54,750 bases of DNA. It comes from a virus. How positions within the stretch are numbered: the first letter of the stretch is position 1; each line of letters opens with the position of its first letter. This document shows positions 10,747-19,121 of the stretch, one piece after another. The DNA is taken from positions 1 through 54,750 of the IMG/VR virus record IMGVR_UViG_3300032116_016259; one strand, given 5' to 3'. The position numbers and the translations under genes are program-made. Under the pieces are notes generated by a model that was given only the letters and a program-made list of their open reading frames with translations, made no database searches and was not told the DNA's origin.

Positions 10747-13700
10747 CTAACGCAATGGCAAAGGCTAAAGCATCTGCTAAAGCAGTATTTGCCGCTACAT
10801 AAGAGGCATTTGCATGAGCATATACACTATTTGCATAATTAACTGGATCATAACCACGAACTAATATAGATTGAGTTACGACATTAGCTTTTAAATTAGC
10901 AATTACAAAACTTGTATTTGATACGTCAATAGTATTATTTGGCGTAACTGTATCAAAACTTGGATCTTCATAATTTTCAAACAGATAATATACACCATCT
11001 GATGCATCACGGAACAAACCGGTATGTCTCTTATTTACACCTGCGTCCTGACTATAATGTCCAAAAAAACCAATATCTAGTGCATCTGAAGTTTCATTAT
11101 TAGAAGCTAACTGAATTAACGAGTCATCTATTCTTAAGGTCGATACGTTAATTGTAGAAGCATTTCCAGATATGACTAAATTACCAGTAATTAAAACGTC
11201 ACCAGAGATTGTACCGCCAACAGAATCAAACTTATTATTTGCTAAACCATACGCACTGTTAGCATAATCACCAGATGTTACTGCACGTTGATCAGCAGTA
11301 GCAGCATTAGTGGTAGCAGTGTTGGCTTGACCATACGCACTGTTAGCATAATCACCTGAAGTTACAGCACGTTGGTCTGCTACACCAGAACTATTAATAG
11401 CACTATTAGCCTGACCATAAGCAGCATTAGCATATGTACCGCTCGTTACTGCTCTTTGATCTGCGGTATTAGCAACACCAAATCCTGAATTAGCATAATC
11501 ACCTGAAGTTACAGCACGCTGATCAGCTGTTGCAGCATTGGTAGTTGCTGTATTGGCTTGGCCATAAGCAGCATTAGCGTAAGCACCAGAAGTTACAGCA
11601 CGTTGATCAGCTGTATTTGCTGCGACAAAGGCACCATTAGCATATGTACCACTCGTTACAGCTCTTTGATCGGATGTGTTAGCCGTACCAAATGCCGAGT
11701 TGGCATAATCACCTGAAGTTACAGCACGTTGATCCGCAGTAGCAGCATTGTTAGTTGCTGTATTGGCTTGACTATATGCTGAGTTAGCATATGAACCTGA
11801 TGTTACAGCTCTTTGATCAGCAGTATTAGCTTGTCCATATGCGCTGTTAGCATAATCACCTGAAGTTACTGCACGTTGATCTGCTGTAGCTGCATTGGTG
11901 GTAGCAGTGTTGGCTTGGCCATAAGCCGCATTAGCATAACTACCTGAAGTTACGGCTCTTTGGTCAGCAGTATTTGCAGCAACAAAAGCACCGTTAGAAT
12001 AAGAACTTGCACTATTAGCAGACTCAAAAGCCGCATTAGCATAAACAGCTGAGGTACTTCCCGCAGAAGATGTTGTGTTTGCTAAGACAAAAGCAGCATT
12101 AGCGTAAATTTCTGAAGCATCAGAGGCAATATTACTATAATTTAATCCATCATTTGTAAATGTCCACTTATCATAGGATTCATTCCACAACAATAGAACA
12201 GGATTTAAATCACCACGAAGAGCTCTCAAACCTGCATTTTCAGTAGGGTTACTTCCAATTTGTTCTATATTGACATCAATTATTCCATCTTGTACTATGA
12301 AATGTGGAACACTAAATTCAGCCGTGTTACCTTGAATAGTTACATTACCTGTGATGATAACGTCACCACTTACTGTACCACCAGAAGATGAGAACTTACC
12401 ATTCGCAGTAGAAAATGCCGAGTTAGCATAAGATCCGGCACTTACTGCTTTCTGATCAGCTGTTGCAGCATTTGTTGTGGCGGTATTAGCTTGAGCGTAA
12501 GCAGAATTAGCATATCTACCAGAAGTTGTTGCTCTTTGATCCGATGTGTTAGCTGTACTAAATGCTGAGTTAGCGTAATCACCTGAAGTAACTGCTCTTT
12601 GGTCTGCTGTGGTTGCACTAGTAGTTGCTGTGTTAGCTTGACCATAAGCAGCATTAGCATAAGTGCCTGAAACTACAGATTTAGCATCAGCAGTATTAGC
12701 TTGTACATATGCACTGTTAGCGTAATCACCTGAAGTTACTGCACGTTGATCTGCTGTAGCTGCATTGGTGGTAGCAGTGTTGGCTTGGCCATAAGCCGCA
12801 TTAGCATAACTACCTGAAGTTACGGCTCTTTGGTCAGAAGTATTAGCTTGTACGTATGCTGAGTTAGCATAATTGCCTGAAGTAACTGCTCTTTGATCGG
12901 CAGCGGCAGCATTCGTGGTGGCTGTGTTAGCTTGACCATAAGCAGCATTAGCATAAGTGCCTGAAACTACAGATTTAGCATCAGCAGTATTCGCTGCAAC
13001 AAAGGCACCATTTGCGTATGAACCAGCACTTACAGCTTTCAAATCAGCTGTCGCAGCACTATTATTTGCGGTATTTGCCTGTGAATAAGCAGAGTTCGCA
13101 TAGCTACCTGATGTTACCGCTCTTTGGTCAGCAGTATTAGCGGTACTAAATGAAGCATTGGCATAATCACCAGAAGTAACCGCTCTTTGATCGGCTATTG
13201 CTGCATTAGTGGTAGCAGTGTTAGCTTGACCGTATGCTGAGTTAGCGTAAGATCCGGAACTTACGGCTTTCTGGTCAGCAGTATTCGATGCAGCGTAAGC
13301 TGAATTTGCATAAACACCTGTAGTATTTTGTGCAACAAAGGCCGCATTAGCATAAACTTCTGATGAAGAAGATGCTACATTTACAAAATTTGTACCGTCT
13401 ACAGTATATTGCCAATAATCTACACTTTCATTCCAAATAAAAGATACATTCGAAGATAAACCTCTATCAATTTCTAAACCAGCATTAAATGTGGGAACAT
13501 CCGCTTGGCCAATAGATGCGTTTAACGTAACAATATTATCTTTAATTAAAATTGTTTCCGTGTTAGCGTATACTGTAGTTCCAACGATTGTTAAATTACC
13601 AGAAACAGTAACATCACCAGAAATTGTTCCACCAGAACTAGAGAACTTACTATTTGCTGTTCCGTAAGCAGCGTTAGCATATACACCTGTAGTATTCTGC

Positions 13701-16384
13701 GAATCAAAAGCGGCATTAGCTTTTAAGAAAGCTGAATTGGCGTAATTGGATCCAACATTTTGAGAATCAAAAGCCGCATTTGCTTGTAAATATGCAGCGT
13801 TAGCATATACACCGGTAGTATTTTGACTAGTAAATGCTGCATTAGCATAAGCACCAGAAATTACTGCTCGTTGATCCGAAGTATTAGCAGCAGCAAATGC
13901 AGCATTAGTGTATACTCCAGTGGTGTTCTGACTTATAAATGCTGCGTTAGCATAAGCACCTGTAGTGTTCTGTGAATTAAAAGCTGCATTAGCATGTAAA
14001 TAGGCAGTGTTTGCATAAACTTCTGCCGCTGCAGATCCCACAAAACTATACAAAATTCCATCATTTGTAAAGGTCCATCTTAATAAAGATTCATTCCATC
14101 TAAATTGAACTGGAACTTCATCACCACGAATGACTCTAATACCAGCATTTTGCGTCGGAGTACCTATAGTCTCGGCCGAAATATCGATAATATTATCTTC
14201 AATCGAAAGACTAGGCACACTTACTGTTACAGAAGAACCTTGTATTGTTAGGTTCGCATTAATTGTAACATCACCAGAAATTGTACCACCAGCAGAAGCA
14301 AATTTTGTGTTTGCTAATGCGTGTGCAGAGTTTGCGTGACTATAAGCAGCATTTACATGTGGTCTAGCATAAAAATCTATCGATGATGCAGCAAGAGTAT
14401 TTGCAAAATTAAAAGATGCATTTGCATGAATATACGCTGTATTCGATTGATTAAAAGAAGCATTTGCGGTATCATACGCAGCTTGACCTGTTGCTAAATC
14501 AATAATTGAGTTTGCCTTCGCATAGGAAGCAAGTGCAATAATTACAGCAAGATTTGCTTGTAAATGTGCCGAGTTAGCAAAGGCAAAATTTAAGTTGCCA
14601 TTAGCATAAGAGGCATTAGCATGATTTCTTGCATATATGTCAGTTGCACCTAATGATATTGTATTTGCATAAGCAAATGCAGCATTAGAATGTATAAAGG
14701 CGGAGTTAGCATAAGAACCAACCACATTTGCAACACTGTTTGACGAATCAAATGCTGCATTTGCTCTATCGAAAGCAGATTGGTTAAATGTTGGACTCGT
14801 AGCATTAGCAGCTGCAAATGCAGCATTAGCCTGTAGATATGCTGCGTTAGCATGTTCACTAGGAGTATTGGCTTTTGTAAACGCAGAATTTACCGTGTTA
14901 TATACAACATTCAAAACACTTATAGTGGTGTTTACGGTTGCAAAAGCCGCATTTGTTCTATTAAATGCCGAAGCAACTGAAACAGTAGATTGAGTTCCTA
15001 CCGCAAAAGCAGTATTAGCCAAATCGAAAGCGGCATTGGCATAAGAACTTGCTGCTCCCGATCCTACATTACTATAGTTTGAACCATCATTTGTAAATGT
15101 CCAACTATCTGTGGTTTCATTCCAAATAAAATAAACATTTGGAGATGAACCTCTTTCTACTTCAATACCAGCATCTTGAGTTGGTTCTGCTGCTTGACCC
15201 AAATCAGCATTAAGTGTGATGATATTATCACCGATATTCAACTGATTTGTTGCTATGTAATTTACATTACCAGTTACAGTTAAATTACCTGTAACTGTTA
15301 AGTTACCCGAAACTGTACCGCCACTTAAATTTAACTTAGAATTTGCAGTGTTATATGAAGCGTTTGCGTGAGCATATGCAAGTGTCGTCGATATATTTGT
15401 TGTGGTAGAAACGTAAAAAGCATTTATTGCATCATTCTGTACCGCATCTATATTGTCAGATAAAGCGTCAACTAAAGCAGCAGTATTAGAAGATGTGCTT
15501 AAAGAACTATTAGCAACTGCAAAAGCAGCATTTACTGTAGTTGATATATAACTAGCTAAATTATATGCTTGATTAGCAGTTTCACTAGCATTTATATCTG
15601 TATTAGCTGCAACAAAAGCTGCATTTGCGTGTACGTAAGAATTTAAAGAACTTAATAGTGCAATATTAGCTATTTCAAAACTGGCGTTAGCATATAAAGA
15701 AGCACTTACAACATTGTTTGCAGTATTGAAGGCTGCGTTAGCATGATTAAATGCCGTTTGATTAAAAGATGGTGTTGAAGTGTTTGCCGCATTAAAGGCC
15801 GCCTGCGCCAATACGTTTGCTAAATTAGCTTTCTCAAAAGCCGCATCAGATTGTTGCTGTGTTGCTACTGATATTGATAGATTCGAAGCCTGAGTAATTC
15901 TACCACTTTCATCTACAGTGATTACAGGAATTGTTGTGGAATTACCATAAGTTCCTGCGTTAACGCCAGTAGAATCCAATTCTGTCTGAATAGTAACAGA
16001 ATTACTAAAAGTTGTTACTGCTGTTCCGTTAAGGTTTCCAGTTAAAATTATTTCAACGGGGTTAAAAATAGAATTAGCAGAATTTGCTATACCATCTAAA
16101 TTACCAATAAATCCAGGTGTAACAACCGAGGTTGAAACAAAAACGCGAGATTGTATATCACCAGCTGCATTTCTCTCAACTATAGTATTAGAAGAAGTTG
16201 TATTACTTCTTCTATCCAACATATTAGTATAATATGAACCGCCAATGATTTCATAAGAACCTGCGTCTGTTCCTATGAATAAATTTCCCGAAACAAAAGA
16301 ATAAGCTAATTCGCCGCCTAATAATTGATTTGGTTCTGGAGTAGTATTCGCTGTAGAATACTTTGTTACAATTGCTGTTGACAC
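10742..16384 (-). CDS. 1880-aa repetitive tail-fibre protein
   Basis: A complete fibre protein that starts at GTG 16384, directly after the TAA of the 66-aa gene, with a GGTGG sequence upstream that may serve as ribosome site. The first part, starting MSTAIVTKYSTAN, contains LLGGELAYSF and GNLFIG motifs typical of marine phage fibre N-termini. The rest alternates YANxAF..ANT shaft repeats with at least four display modules (SGG.(I/V)SG...GNLT.G, then NAG, RG and W.FTNDG or similar). The last module contains NKRHTGLFRDA and closely matches the module near 5310-4915 of the giant fibre. The C-terminus ends in a short Ala-rich repeat (ALADALAFAIALG) with no recognisable self-cleaving chaperone domain, so this may be a shaft segment that joins another fibre protein. 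The fibre call is confident; assembly order is inferred. Confidence 0.85.
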   Translation of the reverse strand: MSTAIVTKYSTANTTPEPNQLLGGELAYSFVSGNLFIGTDAGSYEIIGGSYYTNMLDRRSNTTSSNTIVERNAAGDIQSRVFVSTSVVTPGFIGNLDGIANSANSIFNPVEIILTGNLNGTAVTTFSNSVTIQTELDSTGVNAGTYGNSTTIPVITVDESGRITQASNLSISVATQQQSDAAFEKANLANVLAQAAFNAANTSTPSFNQTAFNHANAAFNTANNVVSASLYANASFEIANIALLSSLNSYVHANAAFVAANTDINASETANQAYNLASYISTTVNAAFAVANSSLSTSSNTAALVDALSDNIDAVQNDAINAFYVSTTTNISTTLAYAHANASYNTANSKLNLSGGTVSGNLTVTGNLTVTGNVNYIATNQLNIGDNIITLNADLGQAAEPTQDAGIEVERGSSPNVYFIWNETTDSWTFTNDGSNYSNVGSGAASSYANAAFDLANTAFAVGTQSTVSVASAFNRTNAAFATVNTTISVLNVVYNTVNSAFTKANTPSEHANAAYLQANAAFAAANATSPTFNQSAFDRANAAFDSSNSVANVVGSYANSAFIHSNAAFAYANTISLGATDIYARNHANASYANGNLNFAFANSAHLQANLAVIIALASYAKANSIIDLATGQAAYDTANASFNQSNTAYIHANASFNFANTLAASSIDFYARPHVNAAYSHANSAHALANTKFASAGGTISGDVTINANLTIQGSSVTVSVPSLSIEDNIIDISAETIGTPTQNAGIRVIRGDEVPVQFRWNESLLRWTFTNDGILYSFVGSAAAEVYANTAYLHANAAFNSQNTTGAYANAAFISQNTTGVYTNAAFAAANTSDQRAVISGAYANAAFTSQNTTGVYANAAYLQANAAFDSQNVGSNYANSAFLKANAAFDSQNTTGVYANAAYGTANSKFSSSGGTISGDVTVSGNLTIVGTTVYANTETILIKDNIVTLNASIGQADVPTFNAGLEIDRGLSSNVSFIWNESVDYWQYTVDGTNFVNVASSSSEVYANAAFVAQNTTGVYANSAYAASNTADQKAVSSGSYANSAYGQANTATTNAAIADQRAVTSGDYANASFSTANTADQRAVTSGSYANSAYSQANTANNSAATADLKAVSAGSYANGAFVAANTADAKSVVSGTYANAAYGQANTATTNAAAADQRAVTSGNYANSAYVQANTSDQRAVTSGSYANAAYGQANTATTNAATADQRAVTSGDYANSAYVQANTADAKSVVSGTYANAAYGQANTATTSATTADQRAVTSGDYANSAFSTANTSDQRATTSGRYANSAYAQANTATTNAATADQKAVSAGSYANSAFSTANGKFSSSGGTVSGDVIITGNVTIQGNTAEFSVPHFIVQDGIIDVNIEQIGSNPTENAGLRALRGDLNPVLLLWNESYDKWTFTNDGLNYSNIASDASEIYANAAFVLANTTSSAGSTSAVYANAAFESANSASSYSNGAFVAANTADQRAVTSGSYANAAYGQANTATTNAATADQRAVTSGDYANSAYGQANTADQRAVTSGSYANSAYSQANTATNNAATADQRAVTSGDYANSAFGTANTSDQRAVTSGTYANGAFVAANTADQRAVTSGAYANAAYGQANTATTNAATADQRAVTSGDYANSGFGVANTADQRAVTSGTYANAAYGQANSAINSSGVADQRAVTSGDYANSAYGQANTATTNAATADQRAVTSGDYANSAYGLANNKFDSVGGTISGDVLITGNLVISGNASTINVSTLRIDDSLIQLASNNETSDALDIGFFGHYSQDAGVNKRHTGLFRDASDGVYYLFENYEDPSFDTVTPNNTIDVSNTSFVIANLKANVVTQSILVRGYDPVNYANSVYAHANASYVAANTALADALAFAIALG
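11853..11967 (-). repeat. Copy 1 of an exact 115-bp direct repeat in the 1880-aa fibre gene
   Basis: Bases 11853-11967 are identical to 12723-12837, 870 bp away in the same gene. Flanking bases differ on both sides. The exact identity of a coding repeat, including third codon positions, suggests recent duplication or gene conversion rather than selection on protein alone. Confidence 0.85.
12723..12837 (-). repeat. Copy 2 of the exact 115-bp direct repeat
   Basis: Identical to 11853-11967. A second near-exact pair of about 70 bp, around 12625-12700 and 12920-12990, lies in the same array. Recombination between copies would delete or add whole shaft units without a frameshift. Confidence 0.85.
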
Positions 16385-16585
16385 TTAGAAACTTCCACCA
16401 TTAATTACTGGAATTTCTTTCATAACAAATTTATTAGAACCAGCCTCATAAGTCAAAACAAAACCGTCCTGAGATCCTTGAGTTTCTACATTATTTAATT
16501 GAGAGAGACTTAGATTTGCAGTTCTAGCCACGGTAACAGAAGATATGGTTGTTTTTTGCGGCTTTACGTTTACATTTATTGGCAT
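16385..16585 (-). CDS. Small hypothetical virion protein (66 aa)
   Basis: This short gene encodes a polar protein starting MPINVNVKPQKTTISSVTVAR and including LNNVETQGSQDGFVLTYE. The DGFVLTYE..SNKFVMKEI pattern recalls short domains found next to or inside marine phage fibre proteins. It sits 2 nt after the 110-aa gene and its stop abuts the GTG start of the 1880-aa fibre, so translation is probably coupled. It may be a fibre N-terminal adaptor encoded separately. No specific function can be assigned. Confidence 0.6.
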   Translation of the reverse strand: MPINVNVKPQKTTISSVTVARTANLSLSQLNNVETQGSQDGFVLTYEAGSNKFVMKEIPVINGGSF

Positions 16586-16587
16586 TT

Positions 16588-16920
16588 TTATCTCGTTACG
16601 TTAGGGAGGACAGTAATTATACCTTCAAATATTCGTGTCACTTCACCTGCACCATCATCTATTTCAACATCATAAACGTATCGTCCTGGGGTTAAATTTG
16701 CGGTATTTGCTGCCGACATTATCATAGTGATTTCTCCTATATTAGGAGTCGTCACCTGAACATTAAAATCGTATTTTGTTGAGGAATAATAAGATTTACG
16801 CATTTGAGACCTAGCGGTATAACCGAATAGGTTTTGACCAGCTCCAGTGCCATCATTCACTGTAATTACAGTATTAAAAGTAGCACCCTGATCTATTGTA
16901 AGTTCTACAAATTCAGCCAC
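16588..16920 (-). CDS. Small beta-sandwich-like virion protein (110 aa)
   Basis: The protein starts MAEFVELTIDQGATFN and contains TARSQMRKSYYSS and a C-terminal YVYDVEIDDG..TRIFEGIITV segment. This is the signature of a small phage structural protein often found just upstream of fibre genes. The start is GTG at 16920, supported by an AAGAGGAG ribosome site at 16927-16934. It is the first gene of the left fibre cluster and is preceded by a late-promoter-like CTAAATA. A baseplate-to-fibre adaptor role is likely but inferred. Confidence 0.6.
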   Translation of the reverse strand: MAEFVELTIDQGATFNTVITVNDGTGAGQNLFGYTARSQMRKSYYSSTKYDFNVQVTTPNIGEITMIMSAANTANLTPGRYVYDVEIDDGAGEVTRIFEGIITVLPNVTR

Positions 16921-16944
16921 ATTAAACTCCTCTTGTTAACGTGG

Positions 16945-16951
16945 TATTTAG
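16945..16951 (-). promoter_or_regulatory. Candidate late promoter (CTAAATA) of the left fibre cluster
   Basis: The minus strand reads CTAAATA 25 nt upstream of the GTG at 16920, in the 49-bp gap after the Fe-S carrier gene. It resembles late promoter cores of T4-like phages. It would transcribe the 110-aa, 66-aa and fibre genes. Evidence is the motif and its placement in one of the few intergenic gaps. Confidence 0.4.
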
Positions 16952-16969
16952 TCAAACCAATATCTTTAC

Positions 16970-17284
16970 CTAAACAGAAAAACTACTTCCGCAACCACAA
17001 GTTGTTTGTGCATTAGGATTTTCTATTGTAAAGGTATGGCCCATAATATCTTCTTTGAAATTCAAAGTTGCAGAACTTAAATATTGCATACTAAAAGAAT
17101 CTACAAGAATAGAAAATCCATCAAGAGGAATTTCAAAATCATCTTCAGAAAGTTCTTCTTCAAAGTCGAATCCATATCTAAATCCAGAGCATCCTCCACC
17201 CTCAACGTAGACTCGCAAGTACTTATTTTCTTCATCTAAATATTGTTTAATTTCGTTGATCGCAGACTCGGTTACATTTAACAT
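16970..17284 (-). CDS. iscA: A-type iron-sulfur cluster carrier (IscA/ErpA/HesB family)
   Basis: The 104-aa length is normal for the family, and the three conserved cysteines are present: Cys32 in GGGCSGFRYGF and Cys96/Cys98 in TTCGCGSSF at the C-terminus. These residues bind an Fe-S cluster or iron for delivery to cytosolic apo-proteins. The ATG has a strong AGGAGG site at 17290-17295 and a late-promoter-like AATAAATA further upstream. HesB/IscA-like genes are known among marine phage auxiliary genes. Here it sits at the edge of an island with nine radical SAM genes, so supplying clusters to them is an attractive inference. IscA, ErpA and HesB cannot be told apart by eye, so the symbol stands for the family. 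Confidence 0.9.
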   Translation of the reverse strand: MLNVTESAINEIKQYLDEENKYLRVYVEGGGCSGFRYGFDFEEELSEDDFEIPLDGFSILVDSFSMQYLSSATLNFKEDIMGHTFTIENPNAQTTCGCGSSFSV

Positions 17285-17306
17285 TAATACCTCCTATTAA
17301 TACCTA

Positions 17307-17314
17307 TATTTATT
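17307..17314 (-). promoter_or_regulatory. Candidate late promoter (AATAAATA) of the Fe-S carrier
   Basis: The minus strand reads AATAAATA in the 34-bp divergent gap between the Fe-S carrier and the plus-strand deacetylase, 23 nt before the carrier ATG. It is one base from TATAAATA. The plus-strand gene shows no clear ribosome site in the same gap. Confidence 0.4.
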
Positions 17315-17318
17315 TTGC

Positions 17319-17876
17319 ATGGAAAAGACTATTTTAATGATACACACGATTCAAGATAAACTCTTGAATCATCGATTGGAAGATTACATTTTAACATTTG
17401 ATGACGGTCTTTACAACCATTTTTATTACTATCCAAAAATTAAAAAACTAAAAACAGAAAAAATATTTTTTATTTCAACAGATATTATTTGTGACGGTAA
17501 ACAATCCAAACTTTTTATTAATTCAGAAGAATGCCACAAAAAAGCTTATATGGGTAATAAAGAAAATTTTATGACATTAGAACAGATAAAATATTTATCC
17601 GAAGAAAAAAATGTTTTCATTGGAGGACATTCACATTTTCATAAAAATTTAAATTTGTTTTCTAACTTAAACGACACAATAAGTCATATTAAAAAAGACA
17701 CTGAACTTATGTTAGAGTGGTTTCATAAAAAACTAAATTTATTTCCAAATAAGTTTTGTTTTCCTTATAATGATGACTTAAATGGATTATATAAATCGAT
17801 ATTGAAAACTTATGGTATTAATCAATTTTATGGAAAAGAAAGACTCGCAATAGAAAATATTAATTTGTCAAGTTGA
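17319..17876 (+). CDS. Polysaccharide deacetylase-like protein (NodB fold)
   Basis: NodB motifs are visible in a 185-aa protein: TFDDG at residues 26-30 (catalytic base and metal Asp), a metal-binding HxxxH in GGHSHFH (His104, His108), and FCFPYNDD at 146-153 as motif 3. Members remove N- or O-acetyl groups from glycans using a divalent metal. No signal peptide is seen, so it would act in the cytoplasm, for example on a nucleotide sugar or glycan intermediate. It is the first plus-strand gene in an otherwise minus-strand region. It ends convergently, overlapping the kinase-like gene by 17 bp. Its C-terminus (IENINLSS) resembles the N-terminus of that gene (LENINLSH). The start has no good ribosome site; Met7 is an alternative. 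Confidence 0.75.
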   Translation: MEKTILMIHTIQDKLLNHRLEDYILTFDDGLYNHFYYYPKIKKLKTEKIFFISTDIICDGKQSKLFINSEECHKKAYMGNKENFMTLEQIKYLSEEKNVFIGGHSHFHKNLNLFSNLNDTISHIKKDTELMLEWFHKKLNLFPNKFCFPYNDDLNGLYKSILKTYGINQFYGKERLAIENINLSS

Positions 17877-18444
17877 GTTTTGATGACAACATTTTGAAAT
17901 AGATGTCCGATCTAAATTCATTTTGCCAAACTTTCTTTTCATTTTCATCAAAAGAAAAACCATGATTAAGTTTTATGGGCGCAAAATCTAAATCAATAAA
18001 ACTTAATTCTTCTTTATACTCTATTATATTGTGAAGATTTAGAGATACATATCCCCAACCACATTTGACTGAATGATCCACTAACTTTTTTATATATTTT
18101 AAAAATTTTACTTGATTGGTACTTTTGAGATTTTGATCTACGAGTTTTCCTCTATAAGTAGAGTAACCACAACAAATACCATTGTCATAAATGAATTCAT
18201 GAAATGCAGGCACAGTCTCTTGAGTTATTAAACCCGTATGATAAATAGACATTTCTTTCATACCTAACCATTGTAAATTTAGTCCGTCTAAAATATAATA
18301 ACCTAAAGAAGTTCTTGAATAATATGAAATATTATTTATTATTTTGTAATAAAAGTTATTATCATAGTATAAGGTAGCTTTTAAGTTATTACCCACATTT
18401 TCAATTTTTTTTAAATGTGAAAGATTTATATTCTCTAGAATCAT
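17860..18444 (-). CDS. Kinase-like small-molecule or sugar phosphotransferase (putative)
   Basis: The C-terminal half of this 194-aa protein contains GYVSLNLHNII (residues 131-141) followed by FIDLDFAP (149-156). The spacing resembles the catalytic loop (HxDxxxxN) and metal-binding DFG/DxD of the protein-kinase and aminoglycoside-kinase superfamily. The catalytic Asp of the loop appears to be Ser here, so activity is uncertain. The N-terminal half (NNLKATLYYDNNFYYKII) would match the nucleotide-binding lobe. It is a minus-strand gene between two plus-strand genes and overlaps the deacetylase 3' end. Roles in such contexts include glycan-core phosphorylation, which is inference. A structure-level search would be needed to confirm the fold. 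Confidence 0.45.
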   Translation of the reverse strand: MILENINLSHLKKIENVGNNLKATLYYDNNFYYKIINNISYYSRTSLGYYILDGLNLQWLGMKEMSIYHTGLITQETVPAFHEFIYDNGICCGYSTYRGKLVDQNLKSTNQVKFLKYIKKLVDHSVKCGWGYVSLNLHNIIEYKEELSFIDLDFAPIKLNHGFSFDENEKKVWQNEFRSDIYFKMLSSKLNLTN

Positions 18445-18474
18445 AACAGATACGTTAAAATTTAAAATAAATTT

Positions 18475-19119
18475 ATGCCACTACTTTTTGAAAATCCAAA
18501 ATCAACTTTTATACACATTCCTAAAAATGCCGGAAATAGTTTCGAATCATGGGTAATTGAAAATAAAATTAAATATAAAAATGAATTCAATCACTACACT
18601 TTACAGCAATCTAAACAAATATGGCAAGATTTAGGTATAGTTTTTAGTTTTGTTAGAAATCCTTTTTCTAGAACCGTAAGCATTTTTCATTATTTAGGTC
18701 AAAATGCGGAAAGAAAAATTAAAGAAAAAAAATCAATCAACTTAATAGATGATTTGAAAACTGTAAAATTATACAAAAAAGGTTTTGATTATTGGTTAAA
18801 TTGTTTATTTGATACGTCTAGTGAATTTAATGAAAAGAATGAGGTTATGAGTTTTAATGGTGAAAGTAGTTGGCCTAGACGAGCACCTCAAGGATTTTGG
18901 TTTAATTGGGAAAAAATAGACTATGTAATTAAGATTGAAAAACTTAATCATGATATGGGAATATTGAAAGACATATTCAAATTAAAAAAATGCACTTTAA
19001 TACCTATTATAAATACTAGTGATCACAACGAATATAAAACTTATTATAATAATCAAAACAAAAAAATTATTCGAAGTATGTTTGAATATGACCTGAACAA
19101 TTTTAATTACGACTTTTAA
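18475..19119 (+). CDS. Sulfotransferase family protein
   Basis: Both PAPS-binding elements are visible in 214 residues: the 5'-phosphosulfate loop FIHIPKNAGNSF (residues 12-23) and the 3'-phosphate site FSFVRNPFSRTVSIF (57-71) with Arg61 and Ser69. This is the pattern of carbohydrate sulfotransferases (Sulfotransfer_2 type). It would transfer sulfate from PAPS to a glycan or protein hydroxyl in the cytoplasm. The B12-type radical SAM gene starts 2 nt after it, so the two are probably co-transcribed. The acceptor is unknown; phage fibre glycans or a surface sugar are possible. Confidence 0.8.
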   Translation: MPLLFENPKSTFIHIPKNAGNSFESWVIENKIKYKNEFNHYTLQQSKQIWQDLGIVFSFVRNPFSRTVSIFHYLGQNAERKIKEKKSINLIDDLKTVKLYKKGFDYWLNCLFDTSSEFNEKNEVMSFNGESSWPRRAPQGFWFNWEKIDYVIKIEKLNHDMGILKDIFKLKKCTLIPIINTSDHNEYKTYYNNQNKKIIRSMFEYDLNNFNYDF

Positions 19120-19121
19120 AA

